A DNA stretch of 64,000 nt from JANQOH01 sp965214495 (GTDB lineage Bacteria; Pseudomonadota; Alphaproteobacteria; UBA7887): the NCBI GenBank assembly GCA_965214495.1, contig OZ243958.1, positions 1,860,001 through 1,924,000 of the forward strand. Direction: 5' to 3'. Of the stretch, positions 39,621 to 46,339 are shown piece by piece. The translations under genes and the position numbers were made by a program. The notes below the pieces were generated by a model, which was not told where the DNA came from, ran no database searches, and saw only the letters and a list, made by a program, of their open reading frames with translations. The stretch's first letter is position 1. Each line of letters opens with the position of its first letter.

Positions 39621-40622
39621 GTGAAAGCGGCGCTGACGGCGCTCGCCGCCCTCCTCGTCGTTCTTCTGCCGCCCGCCGCGCGCGCCGAGAGCGTCGAGCG
39701 GGTGCTGACGCTGATGTCCGAGCAGCGCTATGCCGAAGCCCGGGCCACCCTGGACCCGCTGCTCGGGGACGACCCGACGAACCCGCACGCGCAGCTTCTG
39801 CACGGCGTTCTGCGCGCGCATGAGGGCCGGGCGGCGGAGGCGGTGGAAATCCTGGAGAACCTCCGGCGCGCCGCCCCCGACATCCCTGAAATATACAACA
39901 ACCTGGCCGTCCTCTACGGCGCCGAAGGCCATCTCGACGAGGCCCGCGCGCTGCTGCTCGAGGCGGTCGAACGCTGGCCGGAATTCGCCATGGCGCACGA
40001 GAACCTGGGCGTCATCTATACCGAACTGGCCCGCCGCGCCTATCAGCTCGCCCGCGAACTCGAACCCGATGTCGAGAGCCTGCCGGGGATCGCCATCGAT
40101 ACCGTCGCCGCAGGCCCCGGCCCCGCGACCGCCGCCGCCGCCGCGACCGCCGCCGCACCCGCGGGCGCCTCATGCGTGACGGTCGGCGGGATCCGCGACC
40201 GCGCCGACGCCGACGAGGCCGGGCGCTGGCTGCGTGAGCGGGGCGCCGAGGCGGTGGAGATCCGCGCCGGGCCGACTTCGATAGCCCTGCACCGGCTGTA
40301 TCTGCCGCCTCTGGCAAGCCGCGCCGCCGCGGCTGCGAAACTCCGCGAGATCCGCGACCGGGGCGTGCGCGACGTCGCCATCCTCGGCACCGGCCGTTTT
40401 GCGAACGGAATTTCGTTCGGCGTGTTCAGGGACGCCGCCAACATGCGCCGGCGCGCCGCGGCGCTCAGGGAACTCGGCTACACACCGCAGAGCACGGTCG
40501 AGACCAGGGAGGTCGAGGGCTTCACCATCGGTGCGCGGATCGACGGCGCGCCCGGCGGGTTGCAGAACGACTGGACGTCGGTCTATCCCCGATACCCGAT
40601 CGAGCGCGCGGCCTGCAACTGA
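39621..40622 (+). CDS. Periplasmic TPR protein with SPOR-like C-terminus
   Basis: 333 residues from GTG at 39621 (GGGAGGG six bases before). A GTG at 39603 overlapping the previous stop is the alternative. Signal peptide (LTALAALLVVLLPPAARAES). TPR-like repeats span ~25-150 (EQRYAEARATLDPLL, EIYNNLAVLYGAEGHLDEAR, FAMAHENLGVIYTELARRAY). After an Ala-rich linker, residues ~180-310 have the SPOR-like pattern SCVTVGGIRDRADADEAGRWL, RLYLPPLASRAAAAAKLREI and SFGVFRDAANMRRRAAALREL. SPOR domains bind denuded peptidoglycan, so it may tie the pilus machine to the cell wall. Last gene of the rightward tad operon. Confidence 0.82.
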   Translation: MKAALTALAALLVVLLPPAARAESVERVLTLMSEQRYAEARATLDPLLGDDPTNPHAQLLHGVLRAHEGRAAEAVEILENLRRAAPDIPEIYNNLAVLYGAEGHLDEARALLLEAVERWPEFAMAHENLGVIYTELARRAYQLARELEPDVESLPGIAIDTVAAGPGPATAAAAATAAAPAGASCVTVGGIRDRADADEAGRWLRERGAEAVEIRAGPTSIALHRLYLPPLASRAAAAAKLREIRDRGVRDVAILGTGRFANGISFGVFRDAANMRRRAAALRELGYTPQSTVETREVEGFTIGARIDGAPGGLQNDWTSVYPRYPIERAACN

Positions 40623-40661
40623 GAGGTCGCGCCGCGCCGGCCCTCTCTGCGTCCGGCGCGG

Positions 40662-41687
40662 TCAGTCCGGATCGGGCGCCACCCGCACCATGCGCTTGCC
40701 GCGGTTCTCGCCGGCCAGCAGCCCGACGAGCGCGCGCGGCGCGTTCTCCAGGCCGTCCACGACGTCTTCGACGACCGCGATCGCGCCGTCGCTCACCCAG
40801 CCCTGCAAGGCGCTTTCGGCCTCGGCGGCGCGGTCGGCGAAATCCATCACGATGAACCCCTCCAGGCGCAGGCGCTTGACCACCGCGAGGCCGGGGAGGT
40901 TGCGCGGCCCCGTCGGCGCGGTGGAATCGTACTGGCTCACCGCGCCGCAACAGACGACCCGGCCCCGCATGTTCATCAGGAACAGCGCGGTTTCGAGCAC
41001 CTTCCCGCCGACATTGTCGAAATAGACGTCGATCCCGTCCGGGCAGGCATCGCGCAGGCGTCCGAACAGGCCGCCGGCGCGATGATCGATGCAGGCGTCG
41101 AAGCCGAGTTCGCGCACCGCCCAGTCGCATTTCGCGGCGCCGCCGGCGATCCCGACGGCGCGGCAGCCGAGGGCGCGGGCGATCTGGCCGACATAGCCGC
41201 CGACCGACCCGGCAGCGGCCGAAACCACGACGGTCTCGCCGCGGCGGGGACGGCCGACCTCGGTCAGGCCGTGGTAAGCGGTTCTGCCGGCGATTCCGAA
41301 CACCGACAGACGGTGCGACAGCGGTCGCGCAGCGGGCAGTTTCTCCGCCGCGCGCGCGGCGATGGCGGCATAATCGGCCCACACCGCTTCCGCCGCCACG
41401 ATGTCGCCGACGGCGAGCGCCGGGTCTTTCGAGGCCACGACCTCGCCGATCGCATAGCCGGGCATGGTGTCGCCCGCCTTCACCGCCGCGCGGTAGGTGG
41501 CGCCCTGCATCCACGCGCGGTTGGCGGCGTCGATCGAGATCAGGACGGTGCGGATCAGCGCCTCGCCGTCGGCGATCGGGGGCGCCGGCGCGGTGCGCAG
41601 TTCGAAATGATCCTCGCGCAGCGCACCCTCAGGCAGCTCGCGCAGCACGATGCGCCGGCCGGCAGCCGTTCTCGACGGCGTCGTCAT
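40662..41687 (-). CDS. NADP-dependent medium-chain oxidoreductase (MDR superfamily, leukotriene B4 dehydrogenase-like)
   Basis: 341 residues from ATG at 41687, overlapping the GST stop (ATGA). It lacks the zinc-binding residues of alcohol dehydrogenases. Family landmarks are IDAANRAWM, GYAIGEVVAS, the nucleotide-binding VVVSAAAGSVGGYVGQIA (~150-167) and YFDNVGGKVLETAL. Such enzymes reduce alpha,beta-unsaturated ketones or quinones with NADPH. Cotranscription with a glutathione transferase suggests handling of electrophiles. Confidence 0.92.
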   Translation of the reverse strand: MTTPSRTAAGRRIVLRELPEGALREDHFELRTAPAPPIADGEALIRTVLISIDAANRAWMQGATYRAAVKAGDTMPGYAIGEVVASKDPALAVGDIVAAEAVWADYAAIAARAAEKLPAARPLSHRLSVFGIAGRTAYHGLTEVGRPRRGETVVVSAAAGSVGGYVGQIARALGCRAVGIAGGAAKCDWAVRELGFDACIDHRAGGLFGRLRDACPDGIDVYFDNVGGKVLETALFLMNMRGRVVCCGAVSQYDSTAPTGPRNLPGLAVVKRLRLEGFIVMDFADRAAEAESALQGWVSDGAIAVVEDVVDGLENAPRALVGLLAGENRGKRMVRVAPDPD

Positions 41688-42289
41688 GCGTCCCACGCCT
41701 TCTGTAGTGCCGGGCGCGCGTTCAACCGGTCGATATAGTCCCGGACCGAGGGCTTGTCCGACAGGTCGGCGCCGAGGCGCGAGGCGACGATGCAGGCGTG
41801 CCCGGTCATGATGTCGGCGCCGCCGAATGCGCCGGCGAGGAAGTCGCGCCCGTGCAACCCGTCCTCGACCGCGCCGAGCATCCGCGTGAGCAGCCGCGTG
41901 GCGCGATCGACGTTGACCTGGTTGCGCCGCTCCTTCGGCAACAGGATCGTCTCGACCACGATGGTGTTGACCGGCGGCATGATCATGCCCTCGGCATAGT
42001 GCAGCCATTGCAGATAGGCCGGATGGTCGGGAGATCCGGGATCGGGGGCGAGCCGCCCGTCACCGTATTTCGCGAGCACGTATTGCACGATGGCGCCGGA
42101 CTCGAAGAGCGTGACGGCGCCGTCGCGCAACGCCGGCACGCGGCCCACGGGGTGCACCTTCAGATAGTCCGGCGCGCGCATCGCCGGGTCGCCCAGCTTG
42201 TAGCGTTCGAGCTCGTAGGGCAGGCCGAGTTCCTCGAACAGCCAGACGATACGGACGGCGCGCGTATGCGGCGCGTAGTAGATCTTCAT
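41684..42289 (-). CDS. Glutathione S-transferase family protein
   Basis: 201 residues. The thioredoxin-like N-terminal domain begins KIYYAPHTRAVRIVWLFEEL, with VGRVPALRDGAVTLFESGAI for the glutathione-binding cis-Pro and Glu-Ser. The C-terminal helical domain has AGAFGGADIMTGHACIVASR (N-capping type). It conjugates or reduces electrophilic substrates with glutathione in the cytoplasm. It is transcribed with the oxidoreductase. Confidence 0.92.
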   Translation of the reverse strand: MKIYYAPHTRAVRIVWLFEELGLPYELERYKLGDPAMRAPDYLKVHPVGRVPALRDGAVTLFESGAIVQYVLAKYGDGRLAPDPGSPDHPAYLQWLHYAEGMIMPPVNTIVVETILLPKERRNQVNVDRATRLLTRMLGAVEDGLHGRDFLAGAFGGADIMTGHACIVASRLGADLSDKPSVRDYIDRLNARPALQKAWDA

Positions 42290-42402
42290 TCAGGTTCTCC
42301 GGGCGGCGCCGGCGGATCGAAGCCGGCGAAGGGCGGTGAGACGCTTGCGCCGAGTCGCGCCGCGAGTCAATGCCGTGCGGCGGGATGCGGCGCCGCAATA
42401 TC

Positions 42403-42648
42403 TCAGTCGGAAAAGAATCCCGGCCGCAGGTCGGCGCTCGCAGCGAAACGCGAGGCCTGTCGGTAAATCGCGCGCACCGTCACGGTCGGCAGTCGCACAT
42501 GGAGCGGAACCGTCAGGACTTGCCGTTCGTCCGAAGCCGATACACGAACGAGCCCGGCGTGGCTGCCGCGGATCGAGACGACTTCGAACCCGAACTCCCC
42601 GAGGACCTTCAGAACCTCCCGCGACGTCAGCCGCTTGAGCCGGGACAC
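42403..42648 (-). CDS. hicA: HicA-type mRNA interferase toxin
   Basis: 81 residues from GTG at 42648. HicA dsRBD-like fold: SREVLKVLGEFGFEVVSIRGSHAGL with the catalytic His in GSH (~30), LTVPLHVRLPTVTVRAIYRQ at the end. HicA cleaves mRNA when its antitoxin is lost. It is encoded after hicB and overlaps it by 22 bp, the reverse of the classical hicA-hicB order. Confidence 0.88.
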   Translation of the reverse strand: MSRLKRLTSREVLKVLGEFGFEVVSIRGSHAGLVRVSASDERQVLTVPLHVRLPTVTVRAIYRQASRFAASADLRPGFFSD

Positions 42649-42899
42649 CCGGCGCCAAAGGCCGGGGTTTCGTAGCTCACGACCAAGCGGGGCGCGACCG
42701 GCAGACCGACCCGCGCGAGTTCTTCGTCATCAAGATGCAGCGCCAAGGCGCTCCGCAGGTTTGCCAGCGTCTCGTCCAGCGACCGGCCCTGAGTGACGAC
42801 GGCGACCTCGAGACACTCCGCCACATACCACCCCTCGCTTTCCTCGATTGCGGCATGGATCGGCCTGCCTTCCGGCGTGTTCCGGCCTCGTCGAATCAC
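42627..42899 (-). CDS. hicB: HicB-type antitoxin
   Basis: 90 residues from GTG at 42899, with AGGAGGTCGGA before it. The partial RNase H-like HicB domain is evident in IHAAIEESEGWYVAECLEVAV, VTQGRSLDETLANLRSAL and ALHLDDEE. No C-terminal HTH/RHH DNA-binding domain follows, so autoregulation would rely on another factor. It neutralises HicA from the overlapping downstream gene. Confidence 0.88.
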   Translation of the reverse strand: MIRRGRNTPEGRPIHAAIEESEGWYVAECLEVAVVTQGRSLDETLANLRSALALHLDDEELARVGLPVAPRLVVSYETPAFGAGCPGSSG

Positions 42900-43066
42900 T
42901 CCGACCTCCTGCCTGTTGGAAGGGGAGAAAAACGCATATGAATTTACAAGTAGATACCTGTTCCGGTTCTCCGTCGGATCGAAACCGGAGACGGATCGCG
43001 AAACGCTTGCACCGGGCCGCGCCGTGTGTCAGCACCACCTGGTCGTTCCCGTCGCGAGAGGCCGCC

Positions 43067-44050
43067 ATGAAAACCCGCATCACCGAACTGTTCGGCATCG
43101 AGCATCCGATCGTCCAGGGCGGGATGCACCATGTGGGATTCGCGGAACTCGCGGCGGCGGTCTCGAACGCCGGCGGCCTGGGGATCGTCACCGCCCTCAC
43201 CCAGCCCTCGGCGCGGGATCTGGCGAACGAGATCGCGCGCTGCAAGGACATGACCGACAAGCCGTTCGGCGTCAACCTCACCTTCCTGCCGAGCCTCGGC
43301 GCGCCCGACTATCCCGCCTACATCGAGGCGATCGTCGAAGGCGGGGTGCGCATCGTCGAGACCGCGGGGCGCAACCCGCAGGCCCATCTGCCCCGGCTCA
43401 AGGATGCGGGCGTGAAGATCATCCACAAATGCACCTCGGTCCGTCATTCCCTCAAGGCCGAGGCGATCGGCTGCGACGCGGTTTCGGTGGACGGGTTCGA
43501 GTGCGGCGGCCATCCCGGCGAGGACGACGTTCCCAACATGATCCTGCTGCCGCGGGCGGCGGAGGAACTGTCGATCCCGTTCGTGGCGTCGGGAGGCATG
43601 GCCGACGCGCGGAGCCTGGTCGCGGCGCTGGCGATGGGAGCGGACGGCATGAATATGGGCACGCGCTTCATGGCGACCCGCGAAGCGCCGATCCACGACA
43701 ACGTCAAGCGCGCGATCGTCGCCGCATCGGAACTCGACACGCGCCTGGTCATGCGCCCGCTGCGCAACACGGAGCGCGCCCTGCGCAACGCCGCGGTGGA
43801 ACGGGTGCTGGAGACCGAGGCCCGGCTCGGCAAGGACCTGAAGATCGACCACATCCTGCCCGACGTCGCCGGGGTCTATCCGCGGGTCATGCACCGGGGC
43901 GAAGTCGAGTCCGGCGTGTGGTCGTGCGGGATGGTGGCCGGCCTCATTCGCGACATTCCCACCTGCGCCGAACTCGTCTCGCGCATCATGGCCGAAGCCG
44001 AGGCGCTGGTGCGCCGGCGTCTGGGCGGCATGTTGTCAGCCGCCGCCTGA
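43067..44050 (+). CDS. Nitronate monooxygenase / NPD-like FMN oxidoreductase
   Basis: 327 residues from ATG at 43067 (GAGAGG upstream). A longer in-frame ATG at 42848 runs through the hicB promoter and was not used. TIM-barrel FMN enzyme: FGIEHPIVQGGMHHV, NAGGLGIVTALTQ, FGVNLTFLP, KIIHKCTSVRHSLKAEAIGCDAV, GGHPGEDD, SIPFVASGGMADARSLVAAL and GADGMNMGTRF. These enzymes oxidise nitronates or act on related small substrates. The 3' end overlaps the opposing hydrolase by 15 bp. Confidence 0.9.
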   Translation: MKTRITELFGIEHPIVQGGMHHVGFAELAAAVSNAGGLGIVTALTQPSARDLANEIARCKDMTDKPFGVNLTFLPSLGAPDYPAYIEAIVEGGVRIVETAGRNPQAHLPRLKDAGVKIIHKCTSVRHSLKAEAIGCDAVSVDGFECGGHPGEDDVPNMILLPRAAEELSIPFVASGGMADARSLVAALAMGADGMNMGTRFMATREAPIHDNVKRAIVAASELDTRLVMRPLRNTERALRNAAVERVLETEARLGKDLKIDHILPDVAGVYPRVMHRGEVESGVWSCGMVAGLIRDIPTCAELVSRIMAEAEALVRRRLGGMLSAAA

Positions 44051-45169
44051 CTCCGCCAGCAACGCCAGCAAGGCTTCCACCACCGCCTCGGGGCGTTCCT
44101 GCTGCACCCAGTGGCCGGCGCCCTCGACCAGCCGCAATTCGCGGAACCGCGCGCAGGCGGCCTGCATGGCGTCGAGCGCGCCGGGACGCTGGTAGATGCC
44201 CCAGTCGCGCCGCCCGGCGATGAAGCACGCCGGAACCTCGATCCTGCGGCCGGCGAACAGGCCCAGGTCGCGCGCATTGCCGCCGCCGGTCATGCAGCGA
44301 TACCATTGCAGCCCGCCCTGGAAGCCGGTGCGCCCGTATTCGTTCGCATAGACCGCGAGCGCGGAGTCGGGCAGCCAGTCGCACGCCGCGACCTCCGCCG
44401 CGGCCGGCATTTCCGACGCCACCGTCTCCGCCATCGTGCAATCGCGGTCCATGATGTAGTAGGTTGGCATCCTGGCCAGTTCGCTCGCCGACCAGCCGGC
44501 GAGCGGGAAGGGGCGGTTGCCCGGCCAGTCGCCGCTCTTGTGATGGAAATAGGCGCGCAGGAAATCGCTTACCCCCTGCGGACAGTCCATCAAGTCGCCA
44601 TTGGCGGGCCGGGTGGAATAATACCACTGGTAATGCTTGCGCGGGCGCGGCAGCGCCGTCAGGTCGTCATGCACGGGGTCGGCGCCGCCCGACGGAGCGA
44701 GGGGCGGCGCGCCGGTGAACGGCGCGCTCATCATCGCCACCGACCGGAACAGGTCGGGGCGGATCAGGGCGCAGCATCCGGCGACGAAGGAGCCGGCGTC
44801 GTGGCCGAACACCCCGGCGACCCGGGAGCGGCCGAGCGCCGCCAGCAGGCCCACCACGTCGCGCGCGAGGTTGGTGATGAGGAAGGGGTGGAGCGGGCCG
44901 TCATAGTCGTCGCTCCAGCCGGTGGTGCGCCCGAAGCCGCGCTGGTCGGGCGCGACGACGTAATAGCCCGCGGCGGCGAGCGCCGGCATGACCCGGCGCC
45001 AGCTCCACGCCAGTTCGGGGAAGCCGTGCAGCAACACCAGGCAGGGCCGGTCGCCGTTTTCGAACCCGGCTTCGAGCAGATGGACGTTGAGGCCGTTGCC
45101 GTTATCGACGAAACGGGCGCGCACGCCCGTCGGCAAGGCGGCGCCGTCGTAACCCGCGCCGGCGCTCAT
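44036..45169 (-). CDS. Alpha/beta hydrolase, epoxide-hydrolase-like
   Basis: 377 residues from ATG at 45169; an upstream in-frame start at 45214 is less likely. Oxyanion motif LLHGFPELAWSWR, DQRGFGRTTG, nucleophile elbow GHDAGS with Asp as nucleophile, and a late GAGHWVQQERPEAV with the catalytic His. Asp in place of Ser indicates an epoxide hydrolase or haloalkane dehalogenase type rather than an esterase. A cap domain lies between. It is convergent with the nitronate monooxygenase gene. Confidence 0.88.
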   Translation of the reverse strand: MSAGAGYDGAALPTGVRARFVDNGNGLNVHLLEAGFENGDRPCLVLLHGFPELAWSWRRVMPALAAAGYYVVAPDQRGFGRTTGWSDDYDGPLHPFLITNLARDVVGLLAALGRSRVAGVFGHDAGSFVAGCCALIRPDLFRSVAMMSAPFTGAPPLAPSGGADPVHDDLTALPRPRKHYQWYYSTRPANGDLMDCPQGVSDFLRAYFHHKSGDWPGNRPFPLAGWSASELARMPTYYIMDRDCTMAETVASEMPAAAEVAACDWLPDSALAVYANEYGRTGFQGGLQWYRCMTGGGNARDLGLFAGRRIEVPACFIAGRRDWGIYQRPGALDAMQAACARFRELRLVEGAGHWVQQERPEAVVEALLALLAESGGG

Positions 45170-45289
45170 GGCCGGCGTTCCGCGTCGGTCGTCATCAGCA
45201 TTCTCCCCTCCCAATGGCGTTCTCTCAGAGCCGACGAACCCCTACCATGCTTCGCCGCGCGACGGAATTGGCGAGGCGGTTTCGTGATT

Positions 45290-46166
45290 GGCCGTGTTTC
45301 GGTTTGAAAATTATCGTGGTTCGTGCCGGCGATGACGGCGGGGCGGGGGCGCCAAACGGCATCGATCCGCCTGTAGGGGCGCCCCTTGTGGGCGCCCGAA
45401 CCCCCGGACAGGCGGGCGACAAGGGCGGGCAACCACAAGGGTTGCCCCTACGGGATTGTCGCGGTGGGGCGCCAAACGGCATCGATCCGCCTGTAGGGGC
45501 GCCCCTTGTGGGCGCCCGAACCCCCGAACAGGCAGGCGACAAGGGCGGGCAACCACAAGGGTTGCCCCTACAGGGATTGTCGCGGTAGGGCGCCAAGCGG
45601 CATCGATCCGCCTGTAGGGGCGCCCCTTGTGGGCGCCCGAACCCCCGAACAGGCGGGCGACAAGGGCGGGCAACCACAAGGGTTGCCCCTACGGGATTGT
45701 CGCGGTGGGGCGCCAAGCGGCATCGATCCGCCGGTAGGGGCGCCCCTTGTGGGCGCCCGAACCCCCGAACAGGCGGGCGACAAGGGCGGGCGACCACAAG
45801 GGTTGCCCCTACGGGATTGTCGCGGTGGGGCGCCAAGCGGCATCGATCCGCCTGTAGGGGCGCCCCTTGTGGGCGCCCGAACCCCCGGACAGGCAGGCGA
45901 CAAGGGCGGGCAACCACAAGGGTTGCCCCTACAGGGATTGTCGCGGTAGGGCGCCAAGCGGCATCGATCCGCTTGTAGGGGCGCCCCTTGTGGGCGCCCG
46001 AACCCCCGAACAGGCAGGCGACAAGGGCGGGCGACAAGGGCGGGCAACCACAAGGGTTGCCTGTGCGGGGATTGTCGCGGTTCGTGCCGGCGATGGCGGC
46101 GGGGCGGCGGCGTGCCGGAGTCCGGTCGTCCCGCAGCGGGTATCGATTTCAAACCGGGACACGACC
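45290..46166. mobile_element. 877-bp element with MITE-type inverted ends, filled by a repeat array
   Basis: The left end GGCCGTGTTTCGGTTTGAAA (45290-45309) and the reverse complement of the right end GGTCGTGTCCCGGTTTGAAA (46147-46166) match at 17 of 20 positions. The sub-terminal GTGCCGGCGATG sequence occurs in both. No target duplication was seen (TCGTGATT left, TCATGGCT right). The ends match those at 17180 and 20578. It lies in the intergenic space between the hydrolase and the autotransporter, with no ORF of its own. Confidence 0.65.
45371..46070. repeat. Six tandem ~120-bp units of paired palindromes
   Basis: Units begin at 45371, 45491, 45612, 45732, 45852 and 45973. Each has GGGGCGCCCCTTGTGGGCGC (stem GGGCGCC/GGCGCCC) and the inverted GGGCAACCACAAGGGTTGCC (stem GGGCAACC/GGTTGCCC). 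These are separated by CGAACCCCCGAACAGGCGGG and followed by ATTGTCGCGGT and GCCAAGCGGCATCGATCCGC. Units differ by a few bases. These are the same palindromes as beside the RAYT at 17678, but 27 kb away and with another spacer. Confidence 0.92.
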
Positions 46167-46339
46167 TCATGGCTCGACGGCTTGTTTTCCGTCCACGGCT
46201 CCGGTAAGCAAATTTCCCGGAGGAGTGGACGGACGCGGCGATCGCCCTATTTCCATCCGAACGGGCCGCGTTTCCGGCGCCGTCGCCACGAGGGGAAACC
46301 GAACCGGATTCCCCGGAAGACGAAGGGACCAGTCACGCC

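Larger units (their letters stand above)
42313..43031. repeat. ~56-bp imperfect direct repeats (42313-42368 and 42975-43031) flanking hicBA
   Basis: Both begin CGGATCGAA(G/A)CCGG and share ACGCTTGC(G/A)CCG(A/G)G, CGCGCCG and a final GTCA, about 75% identity over 56-57 bp in the same orientation. One copy is upstream of the GST gene (divergent to it) and the other upstream of the nitronate monooxygenase gene. The hicBA module lies between. They may be insertion scars or a shared regulatory sequence. Confidence 0.55.

Noticed and set aside
45371..46070. Regular 120-bp array as a CRISPR
   Set aside because: Units are nearly identical along their whole length, with no unique spacers, and no cas genes are present.
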